From Owenia fusiformis (taxonomy: Eukaryota; Annelida; Polychaeta; Sabellida; Oweniidae): 60,000 nucleotides of DNA. Below the pieces are notes generated by a model that saw only the letters and a program-made list of their open reading frames with translations, did no database searches and had not been told where the DNA came from. The stretch is from positions 29,459,936-29,519,935 of the forward strand of contig CAIIXF020000006.1 of assembly GCA_903813345.2 (NCBI GenBank). Direction: 5' to 3'. Positions 24,293 to 36,735 of the stretch are shown here, one piece after another. A program made the position numbers and the translations under genes. Within the stretch, counting starts at the first letter, position 1, and the number at the start of each line of letters is the position of its first letter.

Positions 24293-27200
24293 TTACTTTG
24301 GTTGGACATTTTCATATGTGTATTTATTGAAATTTGGATTGTCATAGGTTTCCGCCTTGAGGTGAACCCCCAAACTGTGCACCTCCTCTGTGATCCCTAA
24401 CGACATGTTGTTCACCTTATGTGCCGGACCCCATTCATCTGTGGGAGTCAGAAGTATGGAAATTCTCTGGAAAATACACAAATTAAAAATCAAGGTACAT
24501 GTTGTTTTGACCTTTTTGACATTTCTTTGAGTACGATTATGATTTTTCATTAATTTGTATTGTATTTGTATATTTATTCAACAACCAATTTGGTGACAAA
24601 ACTTTCTGTTTTTACATTTTACATTATGCAGAAGAATGGAACATAAAATTACTAAGGACTTTTTCAGCATTATATTGCATTCAAACTCTCACATATCCAG
24701 TGATGTCCCATTTTTACAAAATGTTAGGTCCTTACCTGCAGTATAGTCTTATCAGTAGAAGTTGTGCATATTTTGTAGATTGCTACTGTTGGTACAATGA
24801 GAACAGGCATTAGAGCCATCAACCAGCCAAGGATATTGGCCCAAGCTGGGTAGACATAATGTCCATAGGTTATAGGACGGTACTGCACCCAATTGAATAT
24901 CAGCAGAAACTGAAACATTTACAAAATAGTTATAGTCATGTGTGTATTTTTGATATTGGCCCAAGCTGGGTAGACATAATGTCCATAGGTTATAGGACGT
25001 AGCTAGTGTGTATTTTGGATATTGGCCCATGCTGGGTAGATATAATGTCCATAGGTTATAGGACAGCACCGCACCCAATTGTAAAAAGTAATGAACCAGA
25101 TTACTTATTCTATTGAATCTTCCTTCTGAAAACACAATCGAAACACAACTAGCACAAGAATTCAAGATAATCTGTTAATGAGTGTTGTATGTGGACTGTA
25201 TTTGTCTTAATATTTGTCTTAATGCATTATTAGTTTCATACATCTCTATTATACCCACAGGTGATTCAAAATATACAAGATTCAAAAAAGTAAAGTGATT
25301 TTAGAGAATGACCTATTTTCAAGACAAAATCCTGCATCAAAAGTTAAAACAAAATAAATCCATATGACTAATCATATTAGTTACCAATGAATTGAAGCAG
25401 GACTTACTAGGAGGGTCCCAGGGCTAAGTACCTTCCAGAATATAGAAAAGAATGTCTTCCAGAGATAACTCTTGGGTCCCAGCATAGTTTCACAATCGAC
25501 ACAGAATCTCTCAGCACCTAAAGTCAGTAAAAAAAAGTTCATGCCCAGTGATTGGAAAGCGTGATGGATGGGGAGCAGGCAATTTCTGCTAGAAAATTCA
25601 ATAAATCTTCAAGATTTAATTTTTTCAAGAGAAAGTTGCAAATGCAATGCGTTAAACACTCAAATTGAAAATGCGGAAATCAGAAACGCAATCAAAAGTT
25701 GTAAACCAGGCTGTGTCATAATATTGAATATCAATTGTTCATTCCATTAGTGTAGAGACCAACAATGGGTGCTATTGTTTATTTCATTTATATGTAAATG
25801 TACGCACCATATACCCATCCTATAAGGACAGATTCTATTATTGCCAGTAGAAAGACAGACCAGCTCGCTGCATATGAGTCCATTAATTGTAGCATGTACA
25901 TTCCACCCTGAAAAATATGAAAAAAGTCTGGGTACTAGCCCCTATTACCCCCTCCCCCCCCCCCCTCCACTCCACACCTCGCCACAAGGAGTGAGGTAGA
26001 TAAGGGGGATTCAGAAAGGACGATTCTCGGTTTGGAGAACGAATTTCATCAATCTAAATGAACATTATCCCTGCTTCGTACAAATTTGATTTTTTTTTAC
26101 ATAATATAGATTTGAATGTCTTCTTTTGAATAGTCATAATTTAATTTGGGTTATATTTCTAGATTTTTTGCAAAAAAATATTAGCGCAGTACACTGATGA
26201 ACTTTTTTCCCCAAATCGAGACTTGTATTTTATTGAATCGGTCAAATTGAGCATTATCCCTGCTTCAGACCAATTTGTTATTTTTACATCTTGTAGTTTT
26301 TAATGTCCTCTTTTGAATATTCATAGTTTAATTTGGGTAATATTTCTATATTTTTCATGAAAAAAATTATTAGCCCAGGAGACTGTTCTCCAAACCGAGA
26401 ATCGTCCTTTGAAGCGAGATTAATCTGAGAATAAAATCTACTCTATTCTAGAAAGGCAAGGGATTACAAAATCATAATGTCACAATGTGTGTTTGCATTT
26501 TCAAATTTTCTATATTATTACAGTATTGTTCTTTCACATTGTGCTGTATTGGTCTTTTCTTTTTCAGCAGTTGTTTGTGCTCTGTTGTGTTGCTGTTGCT
26601 ATGTCATGTGCCATATTTTATCATGTTACTATCTTGTCAAAAGTGATATATCTGTTGCCCATTCTCATAATATGTCATTGGTTGTGCTATATTATTTTAC
26701 GTTGAGTTGTATTGGTTGTATTATATTCTGTTGTGTTGTATATGCTGTGCTTTATTTTATTGTGTTGCATTAGTTGTGCTACATTGTGCTGTGTTGCATT
26801 TGGTGTGGTATACTGTATGGTGTTGTGTCACATCGGTTCTACTATATTGTTGTGTTGCATTCGTTGTGTTGTGTTACATTGGTTGTGCTGTGTTGCATTT
26901 GCTGTGGTATATTGTGTTGTGCCACATCGTTTCTACTATGTTGTCTTGTGTTTCATTGATTGTGCTTCATTTGCATATTGTGTCGTGTTGCATTTGCTGT
27001 GGTATATTGTGTCACATCGTTTCTACTATGTTGTGTTTTGATTCATTGATTGTGCTATTGTATTTTGTTGAATTGGTTGTGCTACATTTATCTGTATTGT
27101 GTTGCGATGGTTCTGCTATATATTACAATGGGATAGAGGCCCACGACTACATTGATTGTTTTGTATCAGTTGTGCTATATTGCTACTTACATTTGTACAT

Positions 27201-30200
27201 ATAGTGAGGCCCCCGATGTATCCCAGAGTGCACATAGCAAGGACGATCCACGTCTTACGTTCTCTGTAGTCTGGGAACTTATCTAGTAAAGCAGTGGTGA
27301 CAGTTTCTAGCAAAGCAAACTAAAAAATACATTAGGTATAATATATCTTACCAACCGCATGTGGATGATTTGAACACTACTAATTCATACCTATAATGAT
27401 AATGAGCTTGATCAATGACGTCATAATATCCAGACACTATCCCTGATTTCTGCTCTGAAATTGCATGAGTAACATCAGAACTAATAGATTGCACGATTGG
27501 CTTATTTCAGGGAAATGATAACGGGACTGGATTAAGAGATTTCCATAATATCTATGGGTCAAGACGACACCGTCATACTTCATCAAATGTTATCTGCACA
27601 AAAGATAACATCCATTAGATATGAGTTCCTTTGTATTTTACAGAAGTTTACTGGGATAGATACATGTACAATCATGACAGGTATGACGTGTTAATTATTT
27701 TGTTGCAATTATAGTAAATTGTAGAATTCCACGGTCATTGGTACATGATTTCATGAAACAGCAAGCAAACAAATGATTAAAAAAACAAACTAGCAAACAA
27801 ACTATGACATTTATGTCATTATTTAGCAATTCTACTCTACCATACTATCGAGTCCTAATGTGAGAAGCATCACAAAGAACAGCACGGCCCATACTGGAGA
27901 CACTGGTAGTCTAGTTACTACCTCGGGGTAAACAATGAAGGCAAGCCCGGCACCTTAAAATAGGGAACATGGTCACAGTATTTAAAACAAGGAAAATGCG
28001 ACTGGGAAATTACCCTGCGCGCAGAGTCTAGTTATAAACTGCTAAACTGAAGCTCTCTTTTAAGAAGTGAAGTCGAACGATTGCAAAGGGTATTGGAAAA
28101 TGTGCATTTAGTGTACATACTTCATGTCTAGAATATAGAAATTATGCATACCTTGGTCAACAACTTTACCGACATCAGTTTTCATCTCATGAGCAAGATA
28201 GCCGACAATGCTAAATATGACAAATCCAGCAAATATACTGGTACTAATGTTGCTAATAGACACTATCATCGCATCTCTGAAATATTACAGAACAAGTGCA
28301 TATACTAGTACAGATTTTGCTAATAGACACTATTATCGTCGCATTTTTGACAAATGACAGTCAGCAAATATAACATTACTGATATTGCATTGGGCACAAT
28401 TGGTATATAGCCATTTAAAAACACTAAATGCGTATACGTTGTAATAACCTATTGTAGTCTACTAATCACAGGGACTATCCAGGCCCCGCTGGCATCACGA
28501 GCAATGAGCTCATGTTAGAAGCGGGGCCTTGAGAGATATGATAAAATTGAATATTTTCTATGAAACTTCAGTAAGTGAAACTCAGTACAACTTTATTTCA
28601 GAGTACAATGGCCATTTCAATTGAAGGGCAACGCCGTTCTTCAACTATAAGTATACTTTATGATATCTCTCAAGGCCCCGCTTCTAACATGAGCTCATTG
28701 CTCGCGATGTCAGCGGGAACTTGCTCACGATGTACATGACCTGGATAGACACTGTGATAATACTAAGGCTGTTATTTTACATACTTGAAGCAGTCATTGT
28801 AGAACTTATTGTAACTGGCCAGTGTGATGAGACCACCCCATGCTGGACTTAGTGAGAAGAAGATCTGCACTGCCGCGTCAGTCCAAACCTAAAACGCTTA
28901 AATTATTCATAAGGAAAAAATGCGCAAGATTTAAACAGTAAAACGATACAAAAATAAAAAAAAATTGTCAAATACCTCGTATAGAAAACATTTTATAAAA
29001 TTCATGTGTTCGGAGTTGTTATTTTATCAATAATTGTATTCTCCCGGTCACTAACTTTTTCTTCTCCTTCGGGCTTACCTTGGCAGTTTTGAGCCTTGAG
29101 AAATCTGGCGTGAGGTAGAACCGTATTCCCTCCCCCGCCCCAGGCAACGTTACGCCCCGGAAGAATAAGATGATAAGCACCACGTATGGAAACAACGCAG
29201 TGAAATAAACGACCTAAAGACAAACGCAAAACATGATAATTTATTATTCTAACTGACGGCATAATAATAAACTTCTACATTTGATCAGATAGCTCAATTC
29301 GTTTTTCGGAAAATAAAATAAGGATTATATAATAGAAAAATTGGTACGCTTTTTGACATGATGATGCTTTTTGGACAACAGTTTACAATCTCTTCCCTTT
29401 TGAAAACCTTCAACGACATTCTAGTAGCTCACCTTTCCTGAGGACTGTACTCCTTTACTTAGACACAGAAAGACGATAAGCCAAGCCAAAAGGAGACAAA
29501 GCGCCAACTGCCAGCGTATTGGACCCATATCGTCCATACCCTTTGAAATAGCCAGCACATAGTTTCTGAAAATGACATCAACATGACAGCTGACATAGTG
29601 TAATATGAAAATAATGGTAATGTAACTCTATTAAAAACGTATAGCTTGCACACGTTTCCAAATGGTTACCGATCTCGAAACGATATTCTGAACACACATC
29701 CGCACATCTCATAATTTTGACATTGAATTAGATGATTACAAGTATATAGTACAAGTTGCCATCAACAATATCATGTCTGATATTGAGTTTATTTGGCGGG
29801 TACTAACTCAAAATATTCTTCAGCCGGGGGTCTTTTAGTCATGTTGACAGTGAGGCTGGCAATGCTGTAGCGTTCTACCATGGTGTTGTTGAAGCACGTC
29901 TTATTGTAGTAAAGGCTGCCATTAGTTTGTTGGCAATAGTCAGCTTCTTTATACGAGTAACAGTCTGCGAGATGAAATCATTCATGTTTATACAAATGGT
30001 CATTTATTAAAGGACATCTTAAAAACAGCATCAGATGAAATTATTCAAATCGGAAGTAATCTGAAAAGGGCTGGATTAATTTCGAAAATCTAGAACTGAA
30101 CAAAACCTTGATTCTTTTGGCTTCTATTTAAATCTGGACAGAACTGGACCAATCTAGTTTGAACATTCGCAAGTACTAACTGTTTTAAACCAGCGGTATC

Positions 30201-33064
30201 TGGTTAAAGCTAGATAAAAACAACCCAAACCAAATTATGTCACTAGATTTAACCTGAACAGACAGCGCTTGCACATCATGTTTTTTTGTCTCAATAGCAG
30301 CTTGACAATGCAACAGAACAGTTAGTTTTCTCGTTGCGGAAGCTCAATATAACCACCAGTCCATTATACTCGTACTTACACTTTACTCAACACGAGGATT
30401 ACACAAAAATTTTATTTACTAACTATTCGAGCTCCATCCGGGTCCACATGTATCCCACGGGAGAACATCTGTGAAGGATGCAAATAGATAGAAAAGGGTC
30501 CAGGCGATGATCATGTTATAGTACAGGGCCACGATGCTAGACACTATGATCATACCATACCCAACACCTAGAAACATAAACATAACACAAACTTTATTCA
30601 AATACATTTTGGCCCATATTTACTATATCAGCTCTACAATTCTTAGCTACATGGATGTTGAGACTGAAGCTGCAGCATTCATGAAAAGCCAAATAAATAA
30701 CTGTTTTATCCTGACCTCAAACAGGAGATTGTAACTATTTCTTTTCAGCAAATGATAGAAAAATACTCTTCATCTTTGAAAGGTAATATGTCGATGAGAA
30801 CATATCAATCTGTATTTTAACAAATCAGAGGTCATGTATGTTATTGACCTTGGGCCGGGGAACTGCAGGTAACAGGGGGAGTCTCACACACAAGTACAAT
30901 GTTAATGAACGCATAGAATCGCTTTTAAATGGCTCAAATAAGTGACTTCCATTCTTACATCTGTAGACTCATTATTCAAAGCTTCGAACAAATTGTTGTT
31001 ACGGTGACATCAGTCTACTATAGACCGAAGACGGAATATTCTAAGATGCGGGTATAATTGCTCAGTCTTCTTTGACATTAATTGTGCATACAGACAGTCA
31101 CACTACAATAGAATTGCTTTATCCAGAGTCTTCTCTGTTGCTGGATATGTCGTCACATCTCGCAGCCCAAAGTATTATGTAATTGTCATTCTACTAAAAC
31201 CAGGATAAAAGGTATTCCAAAAGTAAAATCTCGTATTTGTTAATGGTCTTCTTATTCCGCACACGTCATGTCTGACGTAAACGACATCCTTTCTTTGCTG
31301 TTGTTAATCCAATAAAGACATCTGTCAAACTATATTTCCCTCACTTCTTGTCATTACTGATGTGAAAAATTGTTAAAGAATTGTATCCTGTCTTGTATCC
31401 ACGCTATACTAAGATTACGAACTATCATAGAAATACACCATCGATTTAGCAACTGGCTACCGGCAAGTCAAAACAATGAAACGTGCCAGGCATTGTATGT
31501 GGAATCAATTTCGGGGTTTCCAAGCAATGTCTTGTACGAAGTGGCTTTTATTCTTTCAAGTGGAATTTTCATTATTTCTGCTATGTCAACGTCACCTTGA
31601 TTCATGTTAATAAGGGCTAATTTTCTGGATCGTTAAAATGCTTCTTTATTGCATCAGTTAAAATAATCGTCTCAGATACATCTCTGCTCATAGCGGTTCT
31701 AAATGGTAAAGACTGTGTTTCAAACAACTTGGACTTAATCTGAACATTTTTTTTATGTTAGATCAATGGTCATGGTCATGGTCGAACAGGAATGTGCCGT
31801 ATAATACACATTTGTATCCCAAATTCATTCCAACTGAAGTTCTAGAACTTCTAGGTAGGCACCAAACGCTTGAATATTTGGATTTGGACATTTTGTATCC
31901 CTCCACTATTTCCAGGATCTGGGAAATGAGATATCCACTTCGATGCCCATTCGGCATTTTACGACGATAGGTTCATTTTGACGGAAAATATGCGCCTGTT
32001 TGTCTTCATGTCTTCTACCTAATTAAATTATACATTAAATAACTTTCATGGGATCATATGATATGCATTTTACTGGTATATCTAGCTTACCTTGAAACAA
32101 AGGGCAAAATCTCTGGAATATTGCAACAGGTCCAAGACTTGCAAATTGTCCAAAAGCCAGCTCCATAAACATCAATGGTATCCCAACTAACATCAACATC
32201 ACAAGGAAAGGTAGCAAAAAAGCGCCTAATAATAAAACACATTCACACATAGCTAGGCAAGGTGTGTCCGATTCCAGCAAATCCGAACAGAGTTTTCACA
32301 TAATGAACAGTGTGTGAAATATCGATAACACACGCAAGGTCGCTAGTTAAACAGTTGTCATGGTGATGAATGAATTTTTCACATTGGATTTGATGACTTG
32401 CCAACTTGACCCTCGCAAAAATTTCATTGAAAATGTGTTCTAGTGATTTCGTTCCTTTTAGATGATTTTATAGAAAAATTGCAATGTGTGAAGAATTTAA
32501 GCCCAAGACTCAATGCATTGTAGCTGCTTCATTCCACTCAGGCGTTGTTTCCTAAACTGCATTCCCTCTGCGCGGTCATGCAGTTTTGGAAACAACACCT
32601 TCATTGTATGATTCAGCAAAAAATGCATTTAAGTCTTGTGCTTAAATCCTTTATTTCATTTGGATTATATACATACACGATATGGATTTAAGTCAACGAA
32701 GAGGTCTTGGGCGTTTTGTGATATCTATAATGGGCACTTGCCACGCATTACTAATAATTAACATTTAATTTCAATAATTTTAAGAAGGCGAAGAGAGGCT
32801 CGAATTGAAAGACAAACTGATCTGCTTTGAAACAGACTTAGTGTACCCAATTATACCTCCACCATTGCTATATGCTAGATAAGGGAACCTCCATACATTT
32901 CCCAATCCAACAGAGTACCCGAGAAGGGACAGCAAGAAGTCGAACTTTCCGGACCAGTTGCCCCTGTCTGACGTCATATCCGCCCCCGTAGCCTCGATAT
33001 CATCTCGATCTGCTAATTCTGTTAATGGTGCTGTGCTCTCGGTGTTGCTCATAGCATCTGAACA
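24293..33064 (-). CDS. SLC6A5/9-like: SLC6 family Na+/Cl- neurotransmitter:amino-acid symporter, glycine-transporter-like
   Basis: Fourteen exons on the minus strand: 32857-33064 (ATG at 33052), 32091-32225, 30424-30567, 29808-29964, 29433-29565, 29079-29213, 28785-28888, 28152-28276, 27841-27953, 27191-27319, 25808-25907, 25408-25517, 24736-24909 and 24293-24466. All junctions are GT..AG and the phases match, giving 642 residues, the usual SLC6 size. TM1 has [16 protein letters not shown] (45-60). TM6 has [20 protein letters not shown], the glycine/proline subgroup signature. The large second extracellular loop has a Cys151-Cys160 pair and sequons at N173, N179, N184 and N199. The C-terminus has the DEWGPAH motif of glycine transporters. 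It would move an amino acid, probably glycine, into cells using Na+ and Cl-. TM6 has Pro where glycine transporters usually have Ala or Cys, so substrate is inferred. Confidence 0.93.
24949..25078 (-). repeat. Two partial copies of SLC6 exon 13 inside the adjacent intron
   Basis: The segments 24953-25001 and 25017-25078 repeat exon 13 positions about 24833-24900 almost exactly (ggcccaagctgggtagacat and following bases). On the minus strand both still read ITYGHY(V/I)YPAWANI. Neither copy has its own usable acceptor and donor, and the second runs into a stop. They lie 40-170 bp upstream of the real exon. Confidence 0.85.
25518..25807 (-). other. SLC6 intron 11
   Basis: A short intron of about 290 bp between the exon encoding [12 protein letters not shown] and the exon encoding [11 protein letters not shown]. 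Nothing was recognised in it. Confidence 0.75.
26015..26410. mobile_element. 396-bp MITE with 26-bp perfect TIRs and internal duplication
   Basis: The ends aaaggacgattctcggtttg (from 26015) and the reverse complement finishing at 26410 match over 26 bp. Two direct copies of about 165 bp lie inside (26041-26205 and about 26230-26395). They share cattatccctgcttc and taatttgggt(t/a)atatttct. It lies in SLC6 intron 10. Confidence 0.85.
26560..27190. repeat. TTG-rich low-complexity tandem tract in SLC6 intron 10
   Basis: Units resembling ttgtgttgcattggttgtgc repeat with drift over 600 bp. The strand asymmetry (T and G on the plus strand) opens long frames, including one of 165 codons rich in Cys, Val and Leu. 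These are repeat artefacts. Confidence 0.85.
28011..28087. repeat. Dispersed GCGCGC-box repeat, copy 1
   Basis: It begins taccctgcgcgcagagtc and shares agctctctttta(a)gaagt and aaagtcgaacga-like blocks with 46441-46509. It may be the terminus of a repeat family. Confidence 0.7.
28475..28748. mobile_element. MITE-like inverted repeat in SLC6 intron 7
   Basis: A 55-bp left arm (28485-28539) and right arm (28663-28717) match as inverted repeats with two mismatches; key block gagctcatgttagaagcggg. Outer ends ctatccagg and cctggatag also pair. It lies in the intron between the exons encoding the TM6 region and the next segment. Confidence 0.8.
30568..32090 (-). other. SLC6 intron 2
   Basis: A 1.5 kb intron between the exon ending PLFQ and the exon starting GVGYGM. 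Overlapping short frames on both strands at 31755-31970 have no family signature. No repeat array was recognised. Confidence 0.7.
32226..32856 (-). other. SLC6 intron 1 of the 14-exon model
   Basis: A 630-bp intron after the TM1 exon. The stretch 32244-32276 (acacatagctaggcaa...) recurs at 59092-59125 next to a broken repetitive ORF, so it is part of a dispersed repeat. Confidence 0.7.
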
Positions 33065-34782
33065 CTGAAATCAACAGAGACAATCTGTCAAATGGGTATA
33101 ATGCAAAGGTTGGGGTCAATGGTGTGAACGGCACGCCAGATATTCCTAATATTTTTAGTTTATGAAATTTTTCCTGAACTGCATGAGTATTTTCATAAGG
33201 GTCGGGTCTTTCTTCACTTGGCTATGTCTACAAAGTTGTTAGGCTAATAGCTAGAACAAGAATGGATAAGAATGATGACGTATCTGAAGAATTACATCAG
33301 AGATCCAATCTGTCGATAAGATTATTTTTACAGTTCCCCCTTCAGTAAAAATAGTTTGTCCTCGTAAATTATATGTAATATACTTAACAAGGTCATCGTA
33401 ACAACGTTCATTAAAGGTAATAAGAAAGCAGAGGTTTTATCTCATGTCAGAGCTGTCGTAGGACATAAGGCGTTCAATGATTCTAATTTCCTTTGATGGG
33501 ATGAGGTGTTCTAATAATCACATCTTGAAATCACAATTACAGTAATTTCATTGTGCTTGCACATGTACGTTTAGACTTTAGAATAGCCAGTGTCATACAT
33601 ATACTAAGGTATATTTTGGAGGGGAAATCGATTTTGTAAAGTGTCTTTTTGTTGGTTTTGTTGATTCAGATATTTCTTATTGAGATCATAAGTTGATTTT
33701 TGTTAATTAATGAATCCTCACATAAAAAGCAAATTGTTTTCACTAGTTTCCTTCTCATGCTCTCTCTCTCTCGTGCTACTGGATTTGAGCAACGGCTTAA
33801 AATAGGTATGCTTCGCTAAAAATAGAACCATCATTCAATTCTACGGTAATTAAATTGGATCGATGTATTATTTTCAGCCTGTCATCAATAATTTAGTTGA
33901 TATTGAGTTTTGCGTCACTTTTATAACAGCATGGAACTGCAATAAGGTTATTCTTGTATGCTACATGCATTTTAAATGTATTTTACCGGTACGTCTTAAA
34001 GGATTCTTGAGTTTGGGTGGGGATGGCTATAAGTAATATACTTTTTGTCATTAAAAGTGCTTAGTTAAGTTATATCCAAACTGAACATGCTAATATCAAT
34101 CCCTTAAACGCAGCGGTCCATGCACCATGAAGAAAGAATGAACTTGTAGAAGGTACATAAGACCTCGAATGACAGTTGGTATCAAATGACTGTACGATCA
34201 ATAGAGAGCTTACGTTAACGAGATATGGTGCTATGCTCAGGTTGAAAGCCTTAAAATACTACTGCCCGAAGTTCATGAAGTTTGTTCCTAATTCACATTT
34301 TCTAAGAAGTGACTATTTCATAATTCATTTATGACAATTCCTTCTTTCTCAGTCTTCTACCAATATTATCCTTATGACTTAAAGCATGTAATGCGAATGA
34401 GTATTATTTGATATTATGGATGAAAGTATAAATCAATGCAGGCACATTGGATCCTTAAAGAAACATTCAACCCGTTGTCTCTATCAAATCCATACCATCT
34501 TGGCGGCATTGACGATTTCAGTAAGAGAACCAAGTCATGCATCAATACATTGAGCCATTTCCAATGTTTTTTCAGCAAGATTTAAAAGCCTGTGTTATGA
34601 ATAGATTTGTTATTTCATAATTATTCTCAAGAAGCTTTAAAAATGGACCTTCGAATGTGACAAAACACTCCGTTTTGCTTTTACACCGCACCATCTTCTG
34701 CCGGTGCTGAATGGAATTTATGCCATGCGTTCAGCATCATTTATTACATGATTGCTGCGAATGATTGCTGCGACAGTTTACA

Positions 34783-36461
34783 GGCCCGTAAGACACTTTT
34801 CTCCATGGGGGGGGGGGGGGGGGGTGCGGTTTTAACTAGAGAGAAAATGAAATTGTCAATTTTTTGCCGCGTAAATCAAATTGCGTAAGTCACAGGGGGG
34901 GGGGGGGGGGTCGGTTACTCCCTATATTGGGGCCACTCAGCCTATTTTGTAGTATTTTATTGTTTCCGTATTGTTTTTAGACTAAATATTGTATGAGCAA
35001 TTCGGAGAAACACTGGAATAGGGTGAGGGTGTACTAGAAGGGCATAGATGCCCGAGGACTTTTTCCAGTTCAAGATCACATTCAGTGATTTCTGGACTCG
35101 TTCAAGGTGTTTTAATTGAAATATAATCAATTTATAAGAAATTCAGATTTTTCGGTCATTTTCTTTTAAGGGGAGCGAGGGGGCAGCAAGGAAAATTTTA
35201 CTCATTCAAGATGCTGTCTGGTTAATTCTGAGCACTTTTAATGTCTTGTAAATGTAAATGAATGCTTTAGTTGTTGGGGATGGGCTGCCAGAAATGTTTA
35301 TTTTTTATGATTTCATTATGTCACTTGGTGACTTCTAGGCACTTTTAAAGTGTTTAAGATTAACAAATGCAACTTCCAAACATGTGATGAGTGACCCATT
35401 CCCCCTAGAAAATTTTACACTTTTGAGATGCTATTTGGTGCTTTCTGGACACTTTTAAAGTCAATGAGTAAATAAAAAAAATGTGAATTTTTTTTTCAAA
35501 TTCTTTTTGGGGGTCAAAGAGAATGAGAGGGTGGAGTGGGGTGGGGTGCCAGAGGGGGAGCAAAGGGTTGTCCCCAAGAAACATTGACCATATCAAGGTA
35601 CCATTTGATGATGTCTGGGCAATTTAAAAATGTCTAAGACAATACATGAAATAAATTCAGAATTTTTGTCAATTGTTTTGTGGGGGATGTAAGGGTTGGC
35701 CTACTTTTCTAGAAAATTTTACAATTTTAAGATGCTATTTGGTGTTTTCTGGGCACTTTCGAAGTGTATGACTCGATAAAAAATTTGAAAAAATCACAGA
35801 GGGGGCAGTGGGGTTGGGATGCAAGAGTGTGAGTAATTGTTAGTCTCCCAGAATCATTTTACTATATCAAGGAGCTATTTGATGATGTCTGGGCACTTTA
35901 CACGTGTCTGAGACGATACATAAAATAAATTCAGAACTTTTAATTCAATTGTTTTGTTTTGGGTGTGAGAAGAGGCCCACTCCCCCAAGAATTTTACAAT
36001 TTTAAAACACTATTTGGTGCTCTCTGGGCACTTTCAAAGTGTATGAGTCAATTAGAAAATTGAGAAAATCAAAAAAAAATTCAATTTTTTGGAGTGGTGG
36101 CAAGGGGGGCGGGGGGGGTACAGGAGGGGGAGGTGGGGTGGGATGGATGGATGGGGATCCCGAAGGGGAGCAAGTGTTAGTCCCCCAGAAACATTGATTA
36201 TATCAAGGAGCTATGTGATGATGTCTGGGCACTTGGGCACTTTAAAAGTGTCTGAGACAATACATAAAATAAATTCAGAACTTTTCCATAGTATTGAGGG
36301 GGTGTGAGGTTTTGCCCACTCTCTCTAGAAAATTTTACAATTTTAAGATGCTATTTGGTGCTTTCTGGGCACTTTAAAAGTGTATTTTTTGTGGGGGGGG
36401 GGTGTCAAAGGGGAGTGCGGTCGCACCCATCGCACCCCCCCCCATCTGACGGCCCTGGTTT
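34783..36461. repeat. Degenerate 1.7 kb array with G-runs
   Basis: About ten spaced units carry gatgctatttggtgctttct and gggcacttttaaagtgt(a/c)tg, separated by 110-165 bp and interrupted by G-rich stretches. The ends caggcccgtaag and ctgacggccctgg are roughly inverted, so the whole may be one element. The related sequence at 37008-37220 shares tgcgatgggtgcgatcgc-like G/C tracts. Confidence 0.65.
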
Positions 36462-36627
36462 ATTCAATTAAGGTATTATTTCAGCCTTCACAAATCTTTT
36501 ACCAATTCATTATACATCGTGATTCGGTTCGTGGTCCTTTAATTGAAAATGGAGCTACGCGAGGGTTTTTCTAGCTAAATATGTCGCCTTTAATTTTTAG
36601 TGTAGTAGAGCGAAATCCAAAGGTAAA

Positions 36628-36735
36628 TCAAATCCATTGACATCTCAGAAACGTCCCAAATCAATTGACATCTCAGAAAGGTTCCAAATCCATTGACATC
36701 TCAGAAACGTCCCAAATCCATTGACATTTCAGAAA
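36628..36735. repeat. 28-bp tandem repeat, four units
   Basis: Units of the form aaatccattgacatctcaga followed by aacgtccc. Copies differ by one to three bases. Confidence 0.85.

Noticed and set aside
24752-25165. Minus-strand 137-codon frame with repeated [20 protein letters not shown]-like blocks
   Set aside because: It is a shifted frame over SLC6 exon 13 and its two intronic partial copies; the true exon frame reads [12 protein letters not shown].
26477-27204. Plus-strand frames up to 165 codons rich in Cys, Val and Leu
   Set aside because: They arise from the TTG-rich tandem tract in an SLC6 intron and look membrane-like only because of base composition.
31755-31970. Overlapping open frames on both strands in SLC6 intron 2
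   Set aside because: No family motif, no splice signals in a useful frame, and both strands are open, which suggests chance.
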